Shown here: in pieces, positions 50,359 to 58,895 of the stretch
Layout of the letters: each line of letters starts with the position of its first letter
Position numbering within the stretch: the first letter of the stretch is position 1
DNA from: CAMCQY01 sp044370415
GTDB taxonomy: Bacteria; Planctomycetota; Planctomycetia; Pirellulales; UBA1268
Direction of reading: 5' to 3'
Assembly: GCA_044370415.1 (NCBI GenBank)
Contig: JBILVO010000005.1
Span: 1 to 64,000, forward strand
DNA length: 64,000 bases
Translations under genes and position numbers: made by a program
The notes under the pieces: generated by a model
Database searches by the model: none
The model's input: only the letters and a program-made list of their open reading frames with translations
What the model was told of the DNA's origin: nothing

Positions 50359-51350
50359 CGCCCGCCATGCCACCCACGCTCGTCCTCGTCACCGGCGCCG
50401 GCGGCTTCATCGGCAGCCACCTCGTGCAGACGCTCCTGGCCCGGGGCCACCGGGTGCGGGCGCTGGTGCGCTACTCCTCGCACGGCGGCTGCGGCTTCCT
50501 CTCCGACATCGACGGTGCGCCGGGCGACCGGCTGGAGATCGTCCGCGGCGACGTCACCGACGCCCGCTGCGTGCGCGAGGCGGTCCGCGGCTGCGGCACG
50601 GTGTTCCACCTCGCCGCGCTCATTGGCATCCCCTACTCCTACGTCGCCCCCCACAGCTACGTGGCCGTGAACATCCACGGCACGCTCAACGTGCTGGAGG
50701 CGGCCCGGGACGAGCGGGTCGACCGCGTGCTCGTCACGTCGACCAGCGAGGTCTACGGCACCGCCCGCTACACGCCGATCGACGAGGAGCATCCGCTGCA
50801 GGCCCAGTCGCCCTACTCGGCGACGAAGATCGGCGCCGACGCCCTGGCCACGAGCTACGGCCGCGCGTTCGGTCTGCCCGTGGCGATCGTGCGGCCGTTC
50901 AACACCTTCGGGCCCCGGCAGAGCAGCCGCGCCGTGATCCCCACGATCATCACGCAGGCGCTCCACGCCGACGCGATCCGGGTCGGCTCGCTCGTCCCCG
51001 TCCGCGACATGGTCTACGTGGCCGACACGGCGGCCGGCTTCGTGGCGCTCGCCGAGTCCGACGCCGCCGTCGGCCGGGCGACGAACCTCGCCACCGGGGT
51101 CGGCGTGACGGTCGGCGAACTGGTCGAACGCATCCAGCGGATCGTCGGCCGCAGCCTGCCGGTCATCGAGGAAGCGCAGCGGGTGCGGCCCGAGGCGAGC
51201 GAGGTGTTCACGCTTCTGGGGAATGCGGACGCTGCGCGGCGGGACGCGGGCTGGAGCCCGGCCGTCGATCTCGACGAGGGTCTGCGCCGCACGGTGGAGT
51301 GGTTTCGGCGACATGCCGACACGCGGGCCGTGGGCGAGTATCGGGTCTGA
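50355..51350 (+). CDS. NAD-dependent epimerase/dehydratase (LegB-like)
   Basis: 331-residue extended SDR enzyme. VTGAGGFIGSHLVQTLLARGHRVRALVRYSSHG (NAD loop), FHLAALIGIPYSYVAPHSYVAVNIHGTLNVLEAA, STSEVYG and catalytic YSATKIGAD. The PYSY..P.SYV..N wording matches NAD-dependent 4,6-dehydratases such as LegB in legionaminic-acid synthesis, so a UDP-HexNAc 4,6-dehydratase is likely. ATG overlaps the preceding stop by 4 nt. The nucleotidyltransferase gene follows 20 nt later. Confidence 0.88.
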   Translation: MTPAMPPTLVLVTGAGGFIGSHLVQTLLARGHRVRALVRYSSHGGCGFLSDIDGAPGDRLEIVRGDVTDARCVREAVRGCGTVFHLAALIGIPYSYVAPHSYVAVNIHGTLNVLEAARDERVDRVLVTSTSEVYGTARYTPIDEEHPLQAQSPYSATKIGADALATSYGRAFGLPVAIVRPFNTFGPRQSSRAVIPTIITQALHADAIRVGSLVPVRDMVYVADTAAGFVALAESDAAVGRATNLATGVGVTVGELVERIQRIVGRSLPVIEEAQRVRPEASEVFTLLGNADAARRDAGWSPAVDLDEGLRRTVEWFRRHADTRAVGEYRV

Positions 51351-51370
51351 CGCACGGAAGGAGACAGCAG

Positions 51371-52090
51371 ATGAGAGCCGTGATCCTGGCCGGAGGCCGC
51401 GGAACGCGCCTAGCCCCCTACACCTCCGTGATCCCCAAGCCGCTCTTGCCGGTGGGGGACAGGCCGATCCTCGACATCGTCTTCCACCAGCTCGCCGAGG
51501 CCGGCTTCACCCACGCGACGCTCTCGCTGGGCTACATGAGCAGCTACTTCCGCACGTTCCTCGCCGAGAACCCGGGGCTGCGGCGGCTCCTGCACATCGA
51601 CTTCGTGGAGGAGACCGAGCCGACCGGCACGGCGGGGAGCCTGGCGGCGGTGCCCGGCCTGTCGGGATCGTTCCTGGTGATGAACGGCGACATCCTCACC
51701 GACCTCGACTACGCAACGCTGATGCGCGACCACGCGGAGTCGGGCGCCGCGATCACGATCGCCGCCCACCGCAAGACCGTGAAGATCGACCTGGGCATCC
51801 TCGAGGTCGACGCCGACGGCGGCGTGACCGGCTACGTGGAGAAGCCCACGCTCGAATACCCGGTCAGCATGGGCATCTACGCCTACGACGCCTCGGTGCT
51901 CGAAGTGATCGACCGCGGCACCTATCTCGACTTTCCGACGCTCGTCCTGCGGCTGATCGCCGCGGGCAAGCGGGTCAACGCCTGGGCCAGCGACGCGATG
52001 TGGCTCGATCTCGGCCGGCACGACGACCTCATGGAGGCGTCGCGGATCTTCGGCCACAACCAGGAGCAGTTCCTGCGGCGGGCAGCCTGA
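51371..52090 (+). CDS. Sugar-phosphate nucleotidyltransferase
   Basis: 239 residues. NTP-transferase signature MRAVILAGGRGTRLAPYTSVIPKPLLPVGDRPILDIVFHQL, with MNGDILTDLDY (metal Asp), VEKP and MWLDLGRHDDLMEAS. It activates a sugar phosphate to an NDP-sugar. GGAAGGAG lies 6-7 nt before ATG 51371. Similar small nucleotidyltransferases (PtmE-type) accompany LegB-like enzymes, so they may serve the same sugar; base and sugar are unknown. Confidence 0.9.
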   Translation: MRAVILAGGRGTRLAPYTSVIPKPLLPVGDRPILDIVFHQLAEAGFTHATLSLGYMSSYFRTFLAENPGLRRLLHIDFVEETEPTGTAGSLAAVPGLSGSFLVMNGDILTDLDYATLMRDHAESGAAITIAAHRKTVKIDLGILEVDADGGVTGYVEKPTLEYPVSMGIYAYDASVLEVIDRGTYLDFPTLVLRLIAAGKRVNAWASDAMWLDLGRHDDLMEASRIFGHNQEQFLRRAA

Positions 52091-52121
52091 ATCGCCGTCC
52101 CGTCCCGCGGGCGCCCGGCCC

Positions 52122-52988
52122 ATGCCCCGAGTCCTCGTCATCGCGGCCGCCGGTTTCGTCGGCCGGGCCGTCGTCCAGGCGCTTGCCCGCCGGCCGTGCG
52201 AGCTGGTCACGGCGGCGCGGCACGGGGCCGACGTCGCCTGCGACGTGACCGACGCGGCGCAGGTCGACGCGGCGATCCGCACGGCCGCCCCGGACGCCGT
52301 GGTCAACTGCTCCGGCGCCCCGCACGACGGGCCTGCCGCCGACCTCTACGCCGTGCACGCGCTGGGCACGCTGCACCTGCTCGAGGCCGTCCGCCGCCAC
52401 GCGGCCGCCGCGCCGGTGGTGCTCATCGGCTCGGCCGCCGAGTATGGCCCCGCGGCGCCGCAGGAACTCCCCGTGCGCGAGGATCATCCCTGCCGTCCGG
52501 CCGGCGTCTACGGCTGCTCGAAGCTGGCGCAGGCCCAGCTGGCCCGCCTGGCGCAGGACTCCTGGGGGTTGCGGGTGCGGACGGTGCGGCTGTTCAACGC
52601 GGTCGGGCCGGGCATGCCAGGGAGGTACTTCTTTCCGGCGCTGGCGGCCAGGCTGCGGGGCCGCGAGCCGGGCGGCACGTTCCCCCTACGGGACGGCGAC
52701 TCGACCCGCGACTTCGTTCATGTCGACGACGTCGGGGAGGCCGTCGCCCTGCTTGTGGATGGAGCGTTGCCGGACGGCGTCTTCAACGTCGCCACGGGCG
52801 TCGAAACGAGCGTGCGCGAGGCGGCGGCGCACCTCGGCCTGCTCGCGGGCGGGCTGACGCCCGTGGACGACGGGCCCGCGGGTCCGGCGAGCCGCAGCGC
52901 CGGCGACGCCACCCGGCTCAGGTCGCTGGGCTGGCAGCCGCGGCGCACGTGGCGGCAGGCGATCGAGGACATCTGGGCCGACCGCTGA
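52122..52988 (+). CDS. SDR-family sugar epimerase/reductase
   Basis: 288 residues. Extended SDR with an IAAAGFVGRAVVQALARR NAD(P) loop (one Gly replaced by Ala), VVNCSGAPH, IGSAAEYGP, catalytic YGCSKLAQAQL, VRLFNAVGPGMPGRYFFPAL and STRDFVHVDDV. The wording resembles GDP-4-dehydro-6-deoxy-mannose reductase (Rmd). It is the last gene of the rightward glycan block, 31 nt after the nucleotidyltransferase, and converges with the LEPR/Ig-like gene. Confidence 0.85.
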   Translation: MPRVLVIAAAGFVGRAVVQALARRPCELVTAARHGADVACDVTDAAQVDAAIRTAAPDAVVNCSGAPHDGPAADLYAVHALGTLHLLEAVRRHAAAAPVVLIGSAAEYGPAAPQELPVREDHPCRPAGVYGCSKLAQAQLARLAQDSWGLRVRTVRLFNAVGPGMPGRYFFPALAARLRGREPGGTFPLRDGDSTRDFVHVDDVGEAVALLVDGALPDGVFNVATGVETSVREAAAHLGLLAGGLTPVDDGPAGPASRSAGDATRLRSLGWQPRRTWRQAIEDIWADR

Positions 52989-53034
52989 CGCCGCCTGTCC
53001 CCTGGCCGGGGCCGCACGACCTTGCGATCGCCGG

Positions 53035-54975
53035 CTACCGGGTCACCGACACCGAGACGTCGCGGGCCAGCGGGTTGCCGACGGCGTCGACGATGCCCGA
53101 GCCTGCGGCCACGAGCACCAGCGTGAACGCCCCGTTGCCCGAAGGCAGGGACTGCACGGAGAGTGTCCACTCCGCGCCGCTGCCGCTCACCGTGGCGTCG
53201 CCGATCTCGTTGAGGACCAGCGGGTCGGTCAGCGGCAGATCGAACTTCTTTCCGCCGGCCGAGCCCCGGATCCGAAAATCCCGTACGTCGACACCGGTCA
53301 CCGGGCGGGTAAAGACCATCGTCGCCGATGACGTGCCCGGATCGAACGAGATCGAGGCGACCGGCACGAGCGCGTCGATCAGCACCGCCGTGGTGTCGGG
53401 GGCGGTGAACGTCGGGGGGCCGTTGTTGCCGGCAACGTCGCGGACGAAGGCGTTCGTGGGCAGGCCGACCGTGCCGCCCACGGAGACGCCGCCATAGTCT
53501 CCGGACGCGACCGTCGCGCGGAAGACGAGCGTCGCCGTGCCGCTGCCCGCCGCGTAGGTCGCCCGCCGGCTCGCGTTGCCGATCGTCAGATCGAGATACG
53601 GCACCGCCGTGGCGCCGGAGAGCGGGCTCACCGTGACGGGCCGCGAGTAGCTGACGGTGAACTCGAGCACCTGCCCAAACGCGTAGGTCTTGGCCGCCGG
53701 CGCCGTCACCGCGGTGATCGTCGGTGCCTGCTGCACGAGCGTGAAGACGAGAGGCGTCGATGCGGGGGACTGGTTGCCCGCCTTGTCGGTCTGCCGGACC
53801 TTCACGGAGTTGGCCCCCTCGACCGGCACGAACGACGCCGACCAGTCGGACCACGTGACGCCGTTTTGCTGCAGGACCGAATACTCCACGGTCGACCCGG
53901 TTTCGACCGTGGCCTTCTTCGTCGTGGGATTCACGAACGACAGGCCGCCGTTCGCGGTGGTGCGGTCGGTCTTGCTCGTGCCGGTGTCGGCGGCGAGCAC
54001 GACCTGCGGCGCCGCCGGGGCGGTGGCGTCGAAGGTGAACTTGATGGTCGTCGCCGGGGAGTTGTTGCCCGCGACATCGACCTGCCTGACGAGCACGCTG
54101 TTGCTACCGGCCTTGGGCGCGAAGCTGCCGGCCCAGGTCTTGCCGCCAGTGGTCGAGTATTGCAGGGCGGCGGTCGCCTCGACGGCGTTGGGGCCGGTCG
54201 TGGCCGCCAGCAGCGTGCCGTCAGAGGTGATCCCGTCGTCGGGGATGTTCGTGTCGTTCGCGAGCGACACGGCCGGCGCCACGGGGAGCGTCGTGTCGAG
54301 CGTGAACTCGAGGGTCGACTCAGGCGAGACGTTGCCCGCCTTGTCGACCTGGCGGACCTTCACCGTGTTGAGGCCCTCGACGGGGAGGAACGACGACTCC
54401 CAGCCGAGCTTGATGCTGTTCCAGTATTGGGCGGTCGCGGCCGTTTCCAGCGTCGTCTTCTTGGTGGCGGGGCTGACGAACGACAGCGTGCCGTCACGCG
54501 TCTGCCGGTCGGTGCTTGACACGCCGGTGTCGGACTTGAGCGACACTGCGAGCGGCGCGGGGGGAGTGTCGTCGTACGTGAATGAAAAAGAAGTCGCCTT
54601 CGACGGCGTGCCGCCCGGCTCGGTCTGCCGGACGAGGAGCTTGTTGACGCCGGACTGCGGCACGAAGGTCGGACTCCAGGCCTTGCCGCCGTTGACCGAA
54701 TACTCGACCGCCGCGGACCCCACGGTCGTGACGGCCAGCGTGGGGATGTTCGTGACCCGATCGGTTGCACTCGCGCCGGTGTCCTGCACGAGCGACACTG
54801 GCGGCGCCGCCGGTGCGGCTGCGGCCAGAACCGCCCGCGGCTCGAGCCGTTCGCAGCCCGGCGCGGGCTGCGGCCGCTGGCGGCTGAGCGACCGGCTGCG
54901 GCGGCCCGCGGTTGTCCACGGAAAAAAGAGCGACGGACGGCCGCGCGAGGATCGTCGGGAACGGGAAGCGAACAT
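53035..54975 (-). CDS. LEPR-motif surface protein with Ig-like repeats
   Basis: 646 residues. A basic N-terminus (RSRRSSRGRPS...RRSRSLSRQ) is followed by CERLEPRAVLAA near residue 45, a variant of the planctomycete LEPR-XLL export motif. Four ~95-residue Ig-like repeats follow, each opening VSL..DTG.S.TDR.T..GTLSF and closing VKVRQ.DKAGN.SP. They are followed by one different Ig-like unit (ITAVTAPAAKTYAFGQVLEFTVSYSRPVTVS) and a final SwmB-like unit (ATMVFTRPVTGVDVRDFRIRG). Likely a large adhesive or scaffold surface protein. GGAG lies 8 nt before the ATG. Confidence 0.82.
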   Translation of the reverse strand: MFASRSRRSSRGRPSLFFPWTTAGRRSRSLSRQRPQPAPGCERLEPRAVLAAAAPAAPPVSLVQDTGASATDRVTNIPTLAVTTVGSAAVEYSVNGGKAWSPTFVPQSGVNKLLVRQTEPGGTPSKATSFSFTYDDTPPAPLAVSLKSDTGVSSTDRQTRDGTLSFVSPATKKTTLETAATAQYWNSIKLGWESSFLPVEGLNTVKVRQVDKAGNVSPESTLEFTLDTTLPVAPAVSLANDTNIPDDGITSDGTLLAATTGPNAVEATAALQYSTTGGKTWAGSFAPKAGSNSVLVRQVDVAGNNSPATTIKFTFDATAPAAPQVVLAADTGTSKTDRTTANGGLSFVNPTTKKATVETGSTVEYSVLQQNGVTWSDWSASFVPVEGANSVKVRQTDKAGNQSPASTPLVFTLVQQAPTITAVTAPAAKTYAFGQVLEFTVSYSRPVTVSPLSGATAVPYLDLTIGNASRRATYAAGSGTATLVFRATVASGDYGGVSVGGTVGLPTNAFVRDVAGNNGPPTFTAPDTTAVLIDALVPVASISFDPGTSSATMVFTRPVTGVDVRDFRIRGSAGGKKFDLPLTDPLVLNEIGDATVSGSGAEWTLSVQSLPSGNGAFTLVLVAAGSGIVDAVGNPLARDVSVSVTR

Positions 54976-55148
54976 GGTGCACTCCGGAGGAGACCGGCGG
55001 CGACCTCCCTGTGCCCGACGGAACGGCCCGCGAACCCGAAACGGGCCGCGAAACATCCCTTTGGAGTAACTCCGGCCTGGAGGCGAGTCAAGGAATCGGC
55101 GTGGACGGGCAACCGGCGCGGACAGGCGCGGGCCGGGCCACGGCATCG

Positions 55149-56144
55149 TCAGCCGGCGGAAAGCGTCTGGGCGAGCCGGCGATCGAGCGCCCGGGGGGCG
55201 AGCTGCTCCGCCACGAGCCGTGCGGCGGCGGCGGCGATCCGCCGTGCCTGCGGATCGTCGGCCCGCAGCCGCTCGACGGTGGCCGGGAGCGTGTGACGGT
55301 CCGCGACCACGCAGTTCACGCCGTCCACCAGCAGGTCGTGCCAGCACTCCTCCCAGACCGTCTCGAACCGGATGGGCAGGCCGCCGCACGACCCGATCAG
55401 CAGGTAGCGGTCCCACGACGAGCAGTTGCCGTCGGCCTCGACCAGGAAGCGGTGCCGGTTGAGCCTCGTGGGCGGCTCGCGGCCGCCGATCAGGCCGTCG
55501 ACCCGTAGCCGATCGGCGAACGCCGCGTCCACCTGCTTCAGCCGCGACAGCCGGCAGTCCGCCTGCGGGATGCCCCGGGCCGTGCGGCACAGCGCGACGC
55601 GGGCGTTGGCGTCGTAGTCGGCCGCGCCGGTGCTGGTGCCGCGAAAGTAGAGCGTGTCGCGCTTGCGCTCCCAGGGGATCGCCGCGGGCATGGCCGCCCG
55701 CCGCAGCAGGTAGGGGTTCGGGATCAGCCGCACCGGCATGCCGGGCAGGCGGGCGAACGCGAGCGTGCCGGCGGGCGTTTCGGCCCGCGCCCCGTCCCCC
55801 AGCGCGATGCTCACGTCGCGAAACGTGAACGTCGGCTCGTCGCGGCCGATGCGGTGGATCGCGTCGGCGAGGATCCGCCACCGCATGCCGAAGCGGTGCA
55901 TCTGTGCGCGGGAGCCGAAGTCGATCCTTACAACGTCCCCGGCCGCGGAGCGGTCGAACGACCAGGTCGTCACCGTGGCGAGATGGGGCGGCAGGCCGAC
56001 ACTGTCGGCAGCGCACCGCACGGCGACGGGGCCGCGGCCCAGCACGCGGGGCACCCTGTGCGGACGGACGAGCCAGTGGGCCAGGCCCTCCGGCTGCCAG
56101 CGGGAGATCGGAATGAAAGCGTCGGCCACGGTCGTGCGCCCCAC
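55149..56144 (-). CDS. CAP10/GT90-like glycosyltransferase
   Basis: 331 residues, no signal peptide. RKRDTLYFRGTSTGAADYDANARVALCR and HRFLVEADGNCSSWDRYLLIGSCGGLPIRF, followed by WEECWHDLLVDGVNCVVA, match the CAP10/lipopolysaccharide O-glucosyltransferase (GT90) family, where the DG.S.S..YLL core is conserved. It lies upstream of the LEPR gene (173 nt) in the same direction and is divergent from galE. GTG 56144 is the longest start; a GTG at 56129 is equally possible. Confidence 0.75.
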   Translation of the reverse strand: MGRTTVADAFIPISRWQPEGLAHWLVRPHRVPRVLGRGPVAVRCAADSVGLPPHLATVTTWSFDRSAAGDVVRIDFGSRAQMHRFGMRWRILADAIHRIGRDEPTFTFRDVSIALGDGARAETPAGTLAFARLPGMPVRLIPNPYLLRRAAMPAAIPWERKRDTLYFRGTSTGAADYDANARVALCRTARGIPQADCRLSRLKQVDAAFADRLRVDGLIGGREPPTRLNRHRFLVEADGNCSSWDRYLLIGSCGGLPIRFETVWEECWHDLLVDGVNCVVADRHTLPATVERLRADDPQARRIAAAAARLVAEQLAPRALDRRLAQTLSAG

Positions 56145-56191
56145 GTTCGGCCGCCCCGAGGAGGCGTTTTCGACGGTCGGCGGGCGTATGG

Positions 56192-56197
56192 TACTGT
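56192..56197 (+). promoter_or_regulatory. TACTGT -10-like box for a leaderless galE-like start
   Basis: TACTGT is separated from ATG 56204 by 6 nt, again placing transcription start at the start codon; no Shine-Dalgarno is present. Confidence 0.35.
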
Positions 56198-56203
56198 TTT
56201 CAC

Positions 56204-57175
56204 ATGAAAGTGCTCATCACTGGCGGCGCAGGGTTCATCGGCAGTCACATCGTCGACGGCCTCGTGGCCGCAGGCCACGACGTCGCGGTCATCGACGACC
56301 TCTCGAGCGGGTCGCGCGACAACCTGCCGGCCGCGGTGCCGCTGCACGTCGTCGACATCGTCGACACGGCCGCCGTGGCCGACGCGATGGCCCGGGAGCG
56401 GCCCGACGCCGTCTGCCACCAGGCGGCGCAGATGTCGGTGAGCCGCTCCGTCCGGGAGCCGCTCTTCGACGCGCAGGTCAACTGCATCGGCCTGATCAAC
56501 GTCCTCGACGCGGCCGTTCGCCAGGGCTGCCGGCGGGTCGTCTTCGCCTCCAGCGGCGGCGTGCTCTATGGCGACGTGACCACCCCCGCCCCCGAAGCCA
56601 CGCCGGCCAACCCCGTCAGTCCCTACGGCATCACGAAGTGGGTCGGCGAGCGGTACCTGAAGTTCTTCGCGGCGGAGCACGGGCTGGCCGCCGTGGCCCT
56701 GCGGTATTCGAACGTCTACGGGCCCCGGCAGAACCCGCACGGCGAGGCCGGCGTCGTGGCGATATTCGCCAAGAAACTCCTCGCGGGAGAGGCCGCCACG
56801 ATCAACGGCGACGGCCGGTATGTCCGCGACTATGTCCACGGGGCCGACGTCGCCCGCGCCAACATCATCGCCCTCACCGCCGACCTTCCGGAGGTGCGGT
56901 CCGGCACGCTCACGAGCCTCAACATCGGCACCGGCATCGGCACCGACGTCAACGAACTCGAGGAGATGATCCGGGCCGAGGTGACGCGGGCGGCGCCGGA
57001 GGTCGGCCCGCTCCCCGCACCGCGGCACGGCCCCGCCCGGCCCGGGGACCTGCGGTCGAATCTCGTCGACGCCGCGCTTGCCGGCCGCGTACTTTCCTGG
57101 CGGCCGTCGATCCGGCTACGCGAGGGGATCGCCGAGACGGTCGGTTGGTTCGCCCGGCAACGCGCGCAGACCTGA
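56204..57175 (+). CDS. UDP-glucose 4-epimerase-like protein
   Basis: 323 residues. MKVLITGGAGFIGSHIVDGLVAAGHDVAVIDDLSSG (NAD loop), CHQAAQMSVSRSVREPLFDAQVNCIGLINVLDAA, SSGGVLYG, catalytic YGITKWVGERYLKFF, LRYSNVYGPRQNPHGEAGVVAIF and RDYVHGADVARANI are the GalE/extended SDR signature. It likely interconverts UDP-hexoses for the glycan locus. A -10-like TACTGT sits 6 nt before the ATG and no Shine-Dalgarno is visible. A strong bidirectional terminator follows. Confidence 0.9.
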   Translation: MKVLITGGAGFIGSHIVDGLVAAGHDVAVIDDLSSGSRDNLPAAVPLHVVDIVDTAAVADAMARERPDAVCHQAAQMSVSRSVREPLFDAQVNCIGLINVLDAAVRQGCRRVVFASSGGVLYGDVTTPAPEATPANPVSPYGITKWVGERYLKFFAAEHGLAAVALRYSNVYGPRQNPHGEAGVVAIFAKKLLAGEAATINGDGRYVRDYVHGADVARANIIALTADLPEVRSGTLTSLNIGTGIGTDVNELEEMIRAEVTRAAPEVGPLPAPRHGPARPGDLRSNLVDAALAGRVLSWRPSIRLREGIAETVGWFARQRAQT

Positions 57176-57231
57176 GTCGGTCCGCCGTCCGCAGGCAGCC
57201 GCCGGCGACAAGCCGGCCGCGCACAAACGAC

Positions 57232-57263
57232 ACGGCTCCGCCCGTTCATTCGGGCGGAGCCGT
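57232..57263. terminator. Bidirectional terminator hairpin
   Basis: Perfect 13-bp inverted repeat ACGGCTCCGCCCG / CGGGCGGAGCCGT with a 6-nt loop between convergent galE-like and secreted protein B genes. Confidence 0.7.
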
Positions 57264-57295
57264 GCGGGAAGACGATACGCGGCCAGATCGCGAGA

Positions 57296-57658
57296 TCAGA
57301 ACGGCGGCGCGACGGTGATCGTGGTCGTCGTGTTGTCGGCCTCGACGAACAGGTAGATCGGAGCCGAACTCGCCTTGCCCGCGAGGGTCTTGGTGATGAC
57401 GTTGTTGACGCCGGTGGCGTAGGCCGTGAACGCCCCAGGTTTCAGGGAGCTGCTGAAGATGCCGTTCTGCGCGAGGGCCACGCCCCCCGTGTTGCCACCC
57501 GTCCCCTTGGTGTTTACCACCACCGGCTGGGCGCGGATGTTCTTGAACTTGATGGTCACCTTTTTGGTGGGAGAGCCGGCCTGAGCCGGCGACGAGACGA
57601 TCATGCCGATCGCCACGATCGCGACCACCATGAACAACCTGAGAGACCTGCGAATCAT
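57296..57658 (-). CDS. Small exported protein B, partner of DUF1559 protein
   Basis: 120 residues, paralogue of the protein at 43460-43906. The signal peptide MIRRSLRLFMVVAIVAIGMIVSSPAQAG is followed by KKVTIKFKNIRAQPVVVNTKGTGGN, a short Gly/Asn-rich body and a C-terminus ending VAPPF. It is a shorter version of copy A. The leader AGAGAGGTT upstream of the ATG is shared with copy A. It lies 127 nt downstream of a DUF1559 gene, as in the other cassette. Confidence 0.7.
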   Translation of the reverse strand: MIRRSLRLFMVVAIVAIGMIVSSPAQAGSPTKKVTIKFKNIRAQPVVVNTKGTGGNTGGVALAQNGIFSSSLKPGAFTAYATGVNNVITKTLAGKASSAPIYLFVEADNTTTTITVAPPF

Positions 57659-57784
57659 GAGGAGAACCTCTCTGCAAGGGTGACAGCCCTGGAGACGGGC
57701 TGGAAGGAGTGGAAACGTCAAGGAAGGAAAACGGAGGAAGGCGGAAGGTCGGAAACGATGCCGGAATGCGGGAGTGCGGGAAGT

Positions 57785-58651
57785 TCAGAACGTCGTCGAG
57801 CCCCGGTCGCCGCGGCTCTTGGTGCAGATCGCCACGAGAATTCGGGCGTCGATCGCTTCGCCGATGAAGGCGACATGCCCGTCGGCAAACAGGCCCTGGA
57901 CTCCCGCCACGTGCCGGCTCCTGAAGCCGTCGTGGCTGGGGTTATTCACGATCGTCGAGCTGAGCGGGAAGCAGTTCGATCCGCAGGCCCAGCAGCTGTC
58001 GCCGAAGGCGTGCTGGTCGGCGCCGGCATGATCCCGATCGACGCCCTCGGAGACGAGCAGCGTCTGGGAGAGGCCGTCGGTCACCATCGCCGCCGTCGCC
58101 GGCCGCGGGAACTGCTCGTTCGTGGCATACAGCACGCCGCTCCGCTCCCAGTCGCGAGCGGTCGGGAACGAGCCGTCGGCCTCGATCCAGGCGCCGAGGA
58201 TGCCGCCGTAATCCTGCTTGCCGGGGAACGACGCCATGCCGCTGGGGCAGACGTACAACGGCAGCGTGAGCTCGGCGAGCGTCGCGTTGCCTCCGGCGTC
58301 GTCCCAGGCCTTGCGGTAGTCGATCCGCTGCGAAACGCCGGAGTTCTCGATGAACGGCAGGATGAACGACGACCAGGCGTGGAACCGCTGGCCACCCTGA
58401 TCGTTGCCGGCGGGGTAGCAGCGACGGCTCGACTCGTAGTTGCCAAGCGCGAGCCCCTGGTTCGTCAGGTTGTTCGCACAACTCAACACCCGCGCCGACT
58501 CGCGGGACCGCTGCACCGCCGGCAGCAGGAGCCCGACCAGTGTGCCGATGATGGCGACCACCGCCAGCAGCTCGACGAGGCTGAACCCGCGCGGCTGGCC
58601 GCAGCGGCCTGTCGCGTTCGGTGGCGGAAATGACGGTCTTGAGGGCTGCAT
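57785..58651 (-). CDS. DUF1559 pseudopilin-like protein (copy B)
   Basis: 288 residues. Prepilin-type N-terminus QPRGFSLVELLAVVAIIGTLVGLLLPAVQRSRES with G/F cleavage and Glu at +5, then the DUF1559 signatures CANNLTNQGLALGNYESSRRCYPAG, HAWSSFILPFIENSG, VCPSG, SEGVDR and LFADGHVAFIGEAIDARILVAICT. It is the paralogue of copy A at 44062-44946, with small exported protein B downstream. A TTGACT-type -35 and TAGAGT -10-like box lie about 40-60 nt upstream. Probable substrate of a type II-like secretion machine. Confidence 0.9.
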   Translation of the reverse strand: MQPSRPSFPPPNATGRCGQPRGFSLVELLAVVAIIGTLVGLLLPAVQRSRESARVLSCANNLTNQGLALGNYESSRRCYPAGNDQGGQRFHAWSSFILPFIENSGVSQRIDYRKAWDDAGGNATLAELTLPLYVCPSGMASFPGKQDYGGILGAWIEADGSFPTARDWERSGVLYATNEQFPRPATAAMVTDGLSQTLLVSEGVDRDHAGADQHAFGDSCWACGSNCFPLSSTIVNNPSHDGFRSRHVAGVQGLFADGHVAFIGEAIDARILVAICTKSRGDRGSTTF

Positions 58652-58895
58652 GGATCGTGCCGGTCGTGAGTGCTCGAACGTATCGGCACTCTATTTCCTC
58701 TGCAGTGGGAGTCAAATTTCCGGCACGCGACCCTCGAGAGAGGGGGGGCGTGGTCCGTGACCACCGGCCGGGCAGCCATGGCCCCGTGTGCGGCCCATCA
58801 CGGCCGTAAAGGCCTGTGCGCACAACGCCTTGTGGCCGCCGGCAGATCGCCAGGCTCTGGGTTCGGGCGGCCGTGCCGCCGTCCTCTCGTGGCCG

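Noticed and set aside
46144..50373. 1400-codon leftward frame across the GT2 and methyltransferase region
   Set aside because: Only its first 632 codons (from 48042) look like a membrane protein; the rest is antisense to GT2 and methyltransferase.
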